Source: JAIBBG01 sp046304755
Lineage (GTDB): Bacteria > Bacteroidota > Bacteroidia > Flavobacteriales_D > Sanyastnellaceae
Length of the DNA: 21,587 nt
Reading direction: 5' to 3'
Assembly: GCA_046304755.1 (NCBI GenBank)
Contig: JBKCDO010000053.1
Coordinates: forward strand, 1 to 21,587
The translations under genes were made by a program, and so were the position numbers. Of the stretch, positions 1-7,200 are shown in pieces (positions within the stretch are counted from its first letter, which is position 1; every line of letters begins with the position of its first letter). The notes below the pieces were generated by a model that worked only from the letters and a program-made list of their open reading frames with translations, was not told where the DNA came from and did not search any database.

Positions 1-161
1 TGATACGCCGGGAGGTTTTCGAAAGTTTCATTTTGCAGAAAGAAATTTTTCGATTACTGAAAATCAAGGGCTAACGGAGGATTCGCGCGGGGGATAATGC
101 GCGCAGCCTTGCCTGCATTGGCTACAGCCAAACATTTTTCGCGTCCCTCGCGAATTTGGTG

Positions 162-191
162 TTGAATGGAATGAAAAACGGCTTACATTTG
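162..191 (+). promoter_or_regulatory. Promoter of the tRNA-Pro/tRNA-Arg unit
   Basis: TTG at 162-164, a 19-nt spacer, then TACATTTG at 184-191. This matches the Bacteroidota housekeeping consensus (TTTG or TTG near -33, TAnnTTTG near -7). The -7 box ends 10 nt before the first base of tRNA-Pro, so the 5' leader would be only a few nucleotides. A short inverted repeat (TTCGCG, 5-nt loop, CGCGAA; 138-154) lies just upstream. Positions 1-161 otherwise show no gene. Confidence 0.8.
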
Positions 192-201
192 CCACCGTTT
201 T

Positions 202-275
202 CGGGGTGTAGCGTAGCCCGGTATCGCGTCTGCTTTGGGAGCAGAAGGTCGTAGGTTCGAATCCTGCCACCCCGA
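202..275 (+). tRNA. tRNA-Pro (anticodon TGG)
   Basis: Complete cloverleaf. The acceptor strands CGGGGTG (202-208) and CACCCCG (268-274) pair over 7 bp, with discriminator A275. The anticodon stem TCTGC/GCAGA encloses the loop TTTGGGA with anticodon TGG at 236-238. The T arm has the standard TTCGAAT loop. CCA is not encoded. It is the first gene of a two-tRNA unit with tRNA-Arg and lies directly behind a good promoter. Confidence 0.96.
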
Positions 276-279
276 CGAA

Positions 280-323
280 AAAAGTTCAACCTTGGAAATC
301 ACGATTTCAGAGGTTGAACTTTT
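280..323 (+). repeat. Long hairpin between tRNA-Pro and tRNA-Arg
   Basis: A 13-bp perfect inverted repeat (AAAAGTTCAACCT at 280-292, AGGTTGAACTTTT at 311-323) encloses a second stem, GAAATC (295-300) with GATTTC (303-308). Together they form one nearly continuous 44-nt hairpin that starts 4 nt after the tRNA-Pro discriminator and ends 11 nt before tRNA-Arg. It could be a processing signal for the dicistronic precursor or a partial terminator: the 3' arm ends in TTTT, but no long T-run follows. The structure is seen directly; its role is inferred. Confidence 0.75.
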
Positions 324-334
324 GAATTTTAACA

Positions 335-408
335 GGTCCCGTAGCTCAGCTGGATAGAGCAGCAGATTTCTAATCTGTTGGTCAGGGGTTCGAATCCCTT
401 CGGGATCA
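335..408 (+). tRNA. tRNA-Arg (anticodon TCT)
   Basis: Complete cloverleaf. GGTCCCG (335-341) pairs with CGGGATC (401-407), including one G-U pair, with discriminator A408. The anticodon stem at 362-366/374-378 encloses a loop with anticodon TCT at 369-371, reading AGA. The T arm is GGGG-TTCGAAT-CCCT. CCA is not encoded. No promoter is seen in the 59-nt gap after tRNA-Pro, so the two are probably co-transcribed. Confidence 0.96.
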
Positions 409-505
409 CTCAGTGAATTGTTCGGTGAACCTCGTGTTCCGGGCATCCGACCATAGTCTTATCGGTGTCGGAAAAAAAATAATCGTTTTTGTAACCTTCA
501 TTCAA

Positions 506-539
506 CGCACCCCGTTATAAGGGTGTGATTTGTTTTTTT
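506..539 (+). terminator. Intrinsic terminator 1 of the tRNA-Pro/Arg unit
   Basis: The stem CGCACCC (506-512)/GGGTGTG (521-527), with one G-U pair and an 8-nt loop, is followed by ATTTG and seven T residues (533-539). It lies 97 nt after tRNA-Arg. The trailer 409-505 contains no gene that I can see, only a 6-bp inverted repeat (TCCGAC 446-451, GTCGGA 467-472). Confidence 0.65.
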
Positions 540-568
540 GGTTAATTAATGGATTTGGTTAAGTAAGA

Positions 569-598
569 ACGCCTCCCAACGGGGAGGCGTGTTTATTT
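569..598 (+). terminator. Intrinsic terminator 2 (perfect 9-bp stem)
   Basis: ACGCCTCCC (569-577), loop AACG, and GGGAGGCGT (582-590) form a perfect GC-rich 9-bp hairpin followed by GTTTATTT. It sits 30 nt after terminator 1 and probably acts as a backup. Positions 599-645 show nothing else. Confidence 0.75.
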
Positions 599-645
599 GA
601 TGCTGCAACAGACTCTAAAATTTCTTATTCAACAAAAGCTTACCC

Positions 646-675
646 CAAAAAAAAGTCCATAACAAAGAAAGACTT
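646..675 (-). terminator. Weak possible terminator of tRNA-Ser
   Basis: Read on the minus strand, AAGTC (675-671), a 13-nt loop and GACTT (657-653) are followed by a run of T residues (plus-strand A647-A654). The stem has only 5 A/T-rich bp, but its place 3 nt beyond the tRNA-Ser 3' end and the T-run suit termination. Confidence 0.4.
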
Positions 676-677
676 GG

Positions 678-766
678 CGGAGAGGGGGGGCTTCGAACCC
701 CCGGTAAGGGTTACCCCCTACGACAGTTTAGCAAACTGTTGGTTTCAGCCACTCACCCACCTCTCC
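678..766 (-). tRNA. tRNA-Ser (anticodon GCT)
   Basis: An 89-nt class II tRNA read on the minus strand. The acceptor GGAGAGG (766-760) pairs with CCTCTCC (685-679), and the discriminator is G (678), as expected for serine. The anticodon stem-loop around 727-741 has loop TTGCTAA with anticodon GCT (AGC/AGU codons). A long variable arm lies between the anticodon and T arms. The T loop TTCGAA is intact and CCA is not encoded. It has its own promoter in the gap after the transporter gene. Confidence 0.95.
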
Positions 767-794
767 GAGTGACTTTATGTCAAAATTTGGACGG

Positions 795-824
795 CAAATG
801 TAGTTCATTGCCTTCAACTGACAA
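795..824 (-). promoter_or_regulatory. Promoter of tRNA-Ser
   Basis: On the minus strand: TTG at 824-822, a 19-nt spacer, and TACATTTG at 802-795, followed by CC. Element sequence and spacing match the tRNA-Pro promoter at 162-191. The predicted start is about 20 nt upstream of the mature tRNA. The promoter lies in the 76-nt gap between the transporter stop codon and the tRNA, so tRNA-Ser need not depend on read-through. Confidence 0.75.
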
Positions 825-842
825 GACCTCCCGTAAAAAAAT

Positions 843-2276
843 CTACCCGACCATCCACCACACGAGGCCCATCAAGAGTCCCAGCGAGATCAGGTTGAGC
901 ACAACGCCCGCCTTGAGCATGTCTTTACCGCGGATGTAGCCCGAGCTGTAAGCAATGGCGTTTGGTGGTGTGCTCATCGGGAACATGAAGTCGCAGCTGG
1001 CAGCAATTGTGACAGGAATCGCAAATAACTCTGGCGAGATGCCGGATCCCAAAGCCAGTGAAGCCACAATCGGTACGAAAATGTTGACCATCGCGATGTT
1101 ACTCATGAGCGCAGTGATCACTAATCCCACACCGCACAACATGCTCACAAACCAGAAGAGATTTCCCGAATCAATGCGCTGCATCGAAGCAGTAACGGTT
1201 TGCACTAGGCCGCAATGGTCGAAAGCCGCCGCCAAGCTCATCCCTCCGCCAAACATGAGCAGCACTCCCCAGGGCAACTGTGCGGTGTCGCGCCATTCAA
1301 GGAGCTGCTTGCGTTCGCCTTTAACCGGCATCAAAAACAGGGAGCTTCCCATGATGATGCTGATGGTGGTATCCGAAAATTCAATCCCCATTGGTTTGAG
1401 CATCGCAGCGATGGGTTCCTGTATAATCCATAAGATCGCAGTAGAGATAAAAACGCCAAAGGTGATTTTCTCTTCGCGACTCCATGAACCGAGCTTTTCC
1501 AGCTCTGCGTGAATCAGCTCATGACCCAAAGCGAACTTCCCAAGGCGATTCGGAAAAATCACATACACCATGGCAGCAAAAGCAATCACCAAAAAGACCA
1601 GCGCGAAGGGCAGTCCGTATTTCATCCAGGTGAAAAAACTCACGGGACACTGAAAGGACTTATCCAGAATACCGGCCATGCTTGCATTGGGCGGTGAGCC
1701 CACAAGCGTCGCAATACCGCCAATGCTCGAGCCATACGCAATGGAAAGCATCAGCGCTGTGGCGAAGTTGCGCGTGCCCCGATCGGTTGATTCTTCTCCG
1801 GCCTTCACTAATAGTAACACCACTGATGCAGCAATGGGCAACATCATTAAGGTAGTGGCTGTATTGGAAATCCACATGCTGATGGTGAAGCTGGCCAGCA
1901 TGAAACCGAAGATGATGGTGTTGGCGCTTGTTCCGGTGCGGTTCACAATGCTCAAGGCCAACCTGCGGTGCAGGTTCCATTTCTCCATGGCCAGCGCAAT
2001 GAAGAATCCTCCCAAGAATAAAAACACATACCGGTTACTATAGGTGAGGCACGTCTTTTCCAGGCTCATCACTCCCAATAGCGGAAAAAGCATCACCGGC
2101 AAAAGAGAGGTAATCGCCATGGGTACGCATTCTGTGATCCACCACACCAGCATCCAGGCTACTACACCGAGCACCTTGATTTGGGAAGAATCCAATCCAA
2201 GAGGGTTAAAAGCCCACAGCGCTAAAAACAGCAGCGGACCCACTAGTAATGAAATGGACGGACGGATTTTTTCCAT
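843..2276 (-). CDS. SLC13/DASS-family sodium-coupled anion transporter
   Basis: An inner-membrane symporter of the divalent anion:Na+ symporter family (VcINDY/NaCT type), expected to import C4-dicarboxylates, citrate or another divalent anion such as sulfate with Na+. With the start chosen here it has 477 residues, normal for the family. Numbered from an alternative TTG at 2285, the first substrate-loop signature is SNTATT (140-145) and the two PPNA motifs are at 198-201 and 440-443. The second signature reads SNIA (395-398), where many relatives have SNT. About a dozen hydrophobic segments are visible. The ATG at 2276 is preferred because the TTG at 2285 lies inside the promoter box TACATTTG (2290-2283). 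Substrate cannot be deduced. It is a stand-alone gene, divergent from the methyltransferase and followed by tRNA-Ser on the same strand. Confidence 0.92.
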   Translation of the reverse strand: MEKIRPSISLLVGPLLFLALWAFNPLGLDSSQIKVLGVVAWMLVWWITECVPMAITSLLPVMLFPLLGVMSLEKTCLTYSNRYVFLFLGGFFIALAMEKWNLHRRLALSIVNRTGTSANTIIFGFMLASFTISMWISNTATTLMMLPIAASVVLLLVKAGEESTDRGTRNFATALMLSIAYGSSIGGIATLVGSPPNASMAGILDKSFQCPVSFFTWMKYGLPFALVFLVIAFAAMVYVIFPNRLGKFALGHELIHAELEKLGSWSREEKITFGVFISTAILWIIQEPIAAMLKPMGIEFSDTTISIIMGSSLFLMPVKGERKQLLEWRDTAQLPWGVLLMFGGGMSLAAAFDHCGLVQTVTASMQRIDSGNLFWFVSMLCGVGLVITALMSNIAMVNIFVPIVASLALGSGISPELFAIPVTIAASCDFMFPMSTPPNAIAYSSGYIRGKDMLKAGVVLNLISLGLLMGLVWWMVG

Positions 2277-2282
2277 GGTCGT

Positions 2283-2290
2283 CAAATGTA
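2283..2290 (-). promoter_or_regulatory. -7 box of the SLC13 transporter gene
   Basis: TACATTTG on the minus strand, an exact TAnnTTTG, ends 6 nt before the ATG at 2276. A weak TTT element lies 21 nt upstream of it. The expected transcription start is at or next to the ATG, so the mRNA would have almost no leader. Confidence 0.6.
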
Positions 2291-2310
2291 ATCCACTTCC
2301 TCAACTGCGG

Positions 2311-2318
2311 TAAATTCG
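2311..2318 (+). promoter_or_regulatory. Probable -7 box of the RNA methyltransferase gene
   Basis: TAAATTCG matches TAnnTTTG with one mismatch and ends 5 nt before the ATG at 2324. No convincing -33 TTG is seen. It decides the start: the upstream in-frame ATG at 2249 lies inside the divergent transporter gene and before this box. Confidence 0.45.
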
Positions 2319-2323
2319 CGGCC

Positions 2324-3769
2324 ATGCAGGATCGTCCCGTAAAGAAGAATCAAGAACTCGAATTGGTCATCACCGACATGGCATTTGGCGGCGTGGCCAT
2401 CGGTAAAATACCCACCGAACAAGGCGATTTCACCGTCTTTGTGCAAAATGCCATTCCCGGTCAGCGCGTGCTGGCCCGAGTTGACAAGGCGCAAAAACGG
2501 TTTGCCGAATGCAAACTGGTCAAAGTGCTGGAGACTTCTGAGCAAGAAGTGAAGATCCCGTTTCAGGCTATTCCAGGGGCGCCTTATGCGACCCTTCCTA
2601 TCGAATTACAGCATCACTACAAAAAGCGCAACACACTCGAACTCTTCAAGCGCATCGCGAAACTGGAGCACATCGAATCGTGCATGGACGCCTTTATTGA
2701 ATCTCCTTCAGTATGGCATTATCGCAATAAAATGGAATACGCGTTTAGTGTGATTCGGTATGATTTGGAGGAAGAAAAGGAGTACGATGATTTCGGTTTG
2801 GGATTTAAACACCGCGGCACCTGGTGGTGCGTGGAAAACCTCGATCGTGATTCAGGACTAATGGACGAGGAACTTGAATCGAAGCTTTGTGAGCTGCGTC
2901 GTTGGTGCATTTCAACGGGACTACCGGCCTGGCATCCGCCCGGACATCATGGCTTCTTCCGCTACCTCATCGTGCGCAAGAGTTACGCGACCAACCAATT
3001 ACTCATCAACCTGGTCACATCCGAACAGCGCGTATCGGAATTCAATGGTCAGGCATTCGTGGAGTTCATCCGCAAGTTGTTTGGAGAGCGTGTTGCCGGT
3101 GTGATTCACACCATCAATCCGAACACCGGTGATCGCATTGATCCACTGAATGGAAAAACCATTCAGCTGTATGGTGAGCCGGTGATTGCAGAAACCATCA
3201 ACGGACTACGTTTTGAAATTGGGATGACGAGTTTTTTTCAAACCAATCCAAAAAGCGCCGAACGACTCTACAGCAAAGTCATTGAATATGCATCACTCGA
3301 TGATAATCGTGATGATGCAGTAGTAATGGATTTGTTCTGTGGCACCGGAACCATCACGCAACTTTTGGGACAAGCGTCCAAACGGAAAGTTGTTGGCGTC
3401 GATATCGTGGAAGACGCCATTGAAGATGCGAAGCGAAATGCAGCACGCAATGGAGTTTCAAATGTGGAATTCTTCGCAGCCGATGTCGGATCATTCCTGT
3501 TGCAATACCCCGAGTACACCGGTAAGATTGACTGCATCGTGTTGGATCCACCGCGAGGAGGTATTGCCCCTAAAACGCTGCGCAAAGTGATTCGCCTGGG
3601 CGCGCGTCGAATCGTCTATGTTTCATGCAATCCAGCAACGCAAGCCCGCGACACACTGGATTTAATGGAAGCCGGCTACACGCTTCGCAAATTGAGCATG
3701 GTGGATCAGTTTCCGCATACTTCACATATCGAAACCGTTGCACTCTTTGAAATGGATTCAACGAAATAA
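2324..3769 (+). CDS. rlmD: TrmA/RlmD-family RNA (uracil-5-)methyltransferase
   Basis: A SAM-dependent methyltransferase making 5-methyluridine in RNA; relatives act on 23S rRNA U1939 (RlmD), U747 (RlmC) or tRNA U54 (TrmA). It has 481 residues from the ATG at 2324. An N-terminal TRAM-like OB fold (about 10-68) is followed by FFQTNP (304-309), the SAM-binding DLFCGTG (336-342), DPPRGG (408-413), the catalytic Cys435 in SCNPAT and the general base Glu470 in HIE. The region where RlmD and RlmC carry three clustered cysteines of a [4Fe-4S] cluster (about 79-96 here) has none, so the cluster is probably absent, as in TrmA. The target is therefore uncertain and the symbol is the nearest family name. 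PyrR-like gene follows after 13 nt. Confidence 0.88.
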   Translation: MQDRPVKKNQELELVITDMAFGGVAIGKIPTEQGDFTVFVQNAIPGQRVLARVDKAQKRFAECKLVKVLETSEQEVKIPFQAIPGAPYATLPIELQHHYKKRNTLELFKRIAKLEHIESCMDAFIESPSVWHYRNKMEYAFSVIRYDLEEEKEYDDFGLGFKHRGTWWCVENLDRDSGLMDEELESKLCELRRWCISTGLPAWHPPGHHGFFRYLIVRKSYATNQLLINLVTSEQRVSEFNGQAFVEFIRKLFGERVAGVIHTINPNTGDRIDPLNGKTIQLYGEPVIAETINGLRFEIGMTSFFQTNPKSAERLYSKVIEYASLDDNRDDAVVMDLFCGTGTITQLLGQASKRKVVGVDIVEDAIEDAKRNAARNGVSNVEFFAADVGSFLLQYPEYTGKIDCIVLDPPRGGIAPKTLRKVIRLGARRIVYVSCNPATQARDTLDLMEAGYTLRKLSMVDQFPHTSHIETVALFEMDSTK

Positions 3770-3778
3770 TTACTTTTG
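3746..3778 (+). promoter_or_regulatory. Promoter of the PyrR-like gene
   Basis: TTTG (3746-3749), 21 nt, then TACTTTTG (3771-3778): a full match to the Bacteroidota consensus. The -33 element lies inside the end of the methyltransferase gene. The -7 box ends 4 nt before the ATG at 3783, so transcription should start at or near the start codon. No attenuator or PyrR-binding RNA loop fits in this space. Confidence 0.75.
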
Positions 3779-3782
3779 AAAC

Positions 3783-4292
3783 ATGGTCAAAGAGCGCGAA
3801 ATCATTCTGACGGCAAAGCAAATTGAGCAAACGCTCACGCGTATCGCTCATGAAATCCATGAAAACCATTACAAGGAAAAGGAACTAATTCTGGTTGGAG
3901 TCACCGGACGCGGAAGTGATGTCGCCAAACGGTTGCATCAAAAGCTAACGGCCATCAATAGTGAAATCACCGTTCGCCTAGAATCCATTCAACTCAATAA
4001 GGACAAACCTCTCCAAGAGGAAATACAATGCTCTGCTGAAATCAAGAGCATGAAAGGGAAATATGTGGTGCTCGTGGATGATGTGCTCAACAGCGGGCGA
4101 ACACTCATTTATGCATCACGATTTTTATTGGAAGCCGATTTAAAAGGATTGGCAATTGCCACGCTCATTGATCGCTTTCATCGCAAGTTTCCCATTCGTC
4201 CTGATTATGTAGGCCTCACCCTTTCGACCAATTTGCGCGAACATGTTTCGGTCGATTTTACAAAGGGAAAAGAAGCGGTCTACCTCGATTAA
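3783..4292 (+). CDS. PyrR-like phosphoribosyltransferase
   Basis: A 169-residue type I phosphoribosyltransferase. The PRPP loop VVLVDDVLNSGRT is at 95-107, with the GVTGRG loop at 39-44. The segment IDRFHRKFPIRPDYVG (129-144) and the end of the protein closely resemble PyrR, the uracil phosphoribosyltransferase and pyr-operon attenuation protein of Firmicutes. The stretch around 67-75 (LESIQLNKD) differs from the usual PyrR loop, and no pyrimidine genes or attenuator are nearby, so RNA-based regulation is not supported here. Salvage conversion of uracil or another base to its nucleotide is the likeliest role. It has its own promoter. Its stop codon overlaps the opposite-strand stop codon of the giant surface-protein gene. 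Confidence 0.8.
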   Translation: MVKEREIILTAKQIEQTLTRIAHEIHENHYKEKELILVGVTGRGSDVAKRLHQKLTAINSEITVRLESIQLNKDKPLQEEIQCSAEIKSMKGKYVVLVDDVLNSGRTLIYASRFLLEADLKGLAIATLIDRFHRKFPIRPDYVGLTLSTNLREHVSVDFTKGKEAVYLD

Positions 4293-7200
4293 CGCATCAC
4301 TATAACGTGCCCTTGTGCCGTGTAGGGGTTGTCGGTATCCGTGCGATTGATGATGAGCTGCCATTGATACGTACCACTTTCTGCATAGTAATCTCCGTTG
4401 CGAACATTTCCAACCCACGCGTGGTTCGGATCAGTTGAGTCATAAACTACGGTACCCCAGCGATCTGTAATCCAGAAGTGATAGGTGCGGATAAACTGCT
4501 TGCCATTGATCACGGGGTGGAAGTACTCGTTGGAGCCATCGTCATTCGGCGTGAAAGCATTGGGAACATACACCAGGAAGATATCTTCGATGACGATATT
4601 GTCGACAGCCTGAGCCGTGCAGCCGTATTGATTTTCTACGGTCAATGTAATGGGATAAAACCCGTAATCGGTAAACCAATGGTCGATGGTGGGTGCATAG
4701 GCGAAAGTGCCATCTCCAAAGTCCCACGTATGCAGGAACGCACCAACACTTTCACTGGTGAATCGCACTATCGGTTGCAGGACATTCGTCGTGTCTTTTT
4801 CCATCGTGAAAAGCGCCAGCGGTGTGGGATAAACAGTGATGAGTTGATCGAATTCCAGTGTATCGGAACATCCGGCCTGTGTTACTCCAATCATACTCAC
4901 ATCAAATACACCCGGAACGGTGAATGTATGCTTCGCATTCGTTGTCGTGCTGCCGGCGCCATGGTCGAAATCCCACACAAACGAGTTCGCACCGTTGGAG
5001 GTATTGATGAAGCTGACTTCCAGAGGCACGCAGCCTTTCGTGGTGTCCGCGATAAACGATAATTCCGGAAGCGGATTCAAATTGAATTCAACCTCATTCA
5101 AATTGGTACATCCGTAGGCATTGATTGCTTCTAATCCGACATCATAGCTGCCCACCGCGTCGAACGTCAGTTCCGTATTCGTGTTGGAGGAGATGAAAAC
5201 ATCATCCACATACCAGTTGTAGCCTGTTGCATCAACACTAAAGTTCGTGGCCTCAACAGAGGTAGGGAAGTAGCAGGATTCAAAGGCGCTGAGTGTAAAT
5301 GCACTGGTTGGAACCGGTGCAACTAGGATGTTCATGGAAGTGGAGTTCCGACAGAGGTTGATGTCAATAGCCGTCATGGTGACTTCATGCAAGACGGGCT
5401 GATTGGTGAGGTTCTCGAACTCATGGCACGGTTCGGCATCTGCGCTGATATTGCCATCATCAAAACTCCATTCATAAAACACCGATCCACTGCTGGCATT
5501 CGTAAAGCAAATCTGGAAAGGTGTGCAGCCCACTTGTTCCGGTGAACTGAAGGCCGGTGTTGGTAGAGGATGAATCTCAATTTCTTCTGTCGTTTGACCT
5601 GTGCAACCATTCGGACCATCTACCGAAAGTGTTAGCGTGTAAACACCCGGATTCGCATACGTGTGCTCTGTCAGTAATTCGGTGTATTGCGCACCGTCAC
5701 CCATTTCCCAGAGAAAGCTACCGGGCGTGTTACTGCTTCCAACAAAAGCTATTTCACTCAGCACGCAGCCATCGTCATCGGCGAGTTCAATCACAGGCTC
5801 GGGTGTTTCAAAAACGATAATCGGAACTGTGTCTGAGGCCGTGGCACAGCCATTCGTAATCTCTTGAATCAATTGATAGCTGCCCGCTTCGTCATAGGTG
5901 TAAGCAGGATCATATTCCCCGGAATAATCGCCATTACCGAAACTGTAAGTCACCGTGATACTCGTATCCACAAAGTCGGTGATTTGAATGGAGAACGGTT
6001 CACAGCCGAAAGTGTTCCCCACACTGAAAAACGGATTGAGCGTGTTGGGATAAACAGTAAGCGTCGTGCTGTCGATGTCGGTTCCACATTCATTGGTGAG
6101 CGTTGCAATAATCAAATAGGTGCTCGGCAGCGTGTCGGTGTAGTAAATATGATCCACGGGATTGGCCAATCCTGTTGTCGTTCCATCACCCAAATCCCAA
6201 ACATAGGTGTCCGGCAAACCGGTAGAATTATCGTAGAAATCGACACTCAGCGGCGTGCAGCCATCAGCTACCGACGCATAAATATCAGCCACAGGAGTAG
6301 GGAAGACTTTCACCGTGTCTCGATCGACGCGTACACCACACAAATTCGATACAGTAAGCGTGATGTAATAGCTGACGATTGAATCACCTTGCTCATAAGT
6401 GAGCATCGGTGGATCATATACATCCAGCGATGCGAAGGGGTCAATGCTCCAGTCGTAGGTCGTGTATTGTCCTGTGGAAATATTGGTGATACTCACATTC
6501 ACGGGCGCGCAGCCGCTATCAGGCGTAGCACTAAATTCAGCTACAGGTGGAATGATGATTTCAATCTCAGCCAGTGTATCATCTGTGCAGCCAAACGGTG
6601 TAATGGCCGTCATCTCGATGTTGTGAAAACCGATTGATGTAAACACCACATCGGCAGGCGATGAAAGCGTGCTGTAAAGTGCTCCATCTACTAGCCATTG
6701 GTAGCTTCCACCCAGCACACCTGTCGCATTATTGGCAATAGGTATAGGGATATTCAAGCATCCAATACTGTCGAGGTCAAGGCCTGCACTCGGAAGCGGA
6801 TGAACCGTTATCGCGGCGCTATCGGTTTGAATGCAACCCGTGGTGGTGTTGGTGACTTCAACGGTGTAGTGATAAGTAGTATCTGTGCCTGAAACCGTCG
6901 GTGGATTGACCGATTGATTGGCGAGTGTGGCATTGGCAGGATTAAATCCTTGAGCGATATCTGCTGTCCAATCGTATGCGTATGGAAACCCGGCGGGGGC
7001 TGCTTGCACACCCATACTCACATTCGTGGTGCCCGAACAAACCGCATTGTCATTCATAGTGAGCAACGGCAATTCATGTACAATCACATTCGCCACATCC
7101 AAAGGCTGCACGGCACATTCCGGGTGATCTGTGTAATAAACTTCTTCCAGCGTGTAGGCTGTGGTGATGGTCGGATATACCATTTCTTCGAACGTGCTCT

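Noticed and set aside
138..154. TTCGCG-TCCCT-CGCGAA hairpin upstream of the tRNA promoter as a terminator.
   Set aside because: The stem is only 6 bp and no T-run follows, so termination is not supported; it may be chance.
64..270. 68-codon minus-strand frame at the left end.
   Set aside because: It overlaps tRNA-Pro and its promoter and has no recognisable protein features.
183..446. 87-codon minus-strand reading frame with peptide runs such as QDSNLRPSAPKADAIPGYATPR.
   Set aside because: It is the antisense of tRNA-Pro and tRNA-Arg; this peptide is a familiar spurious protein in databases.
955..1512. 185-codon plus-strand frame.
   Set aside because: Antisense shadow of the SLC13 transporter, which has full family motifs on the minus strand.
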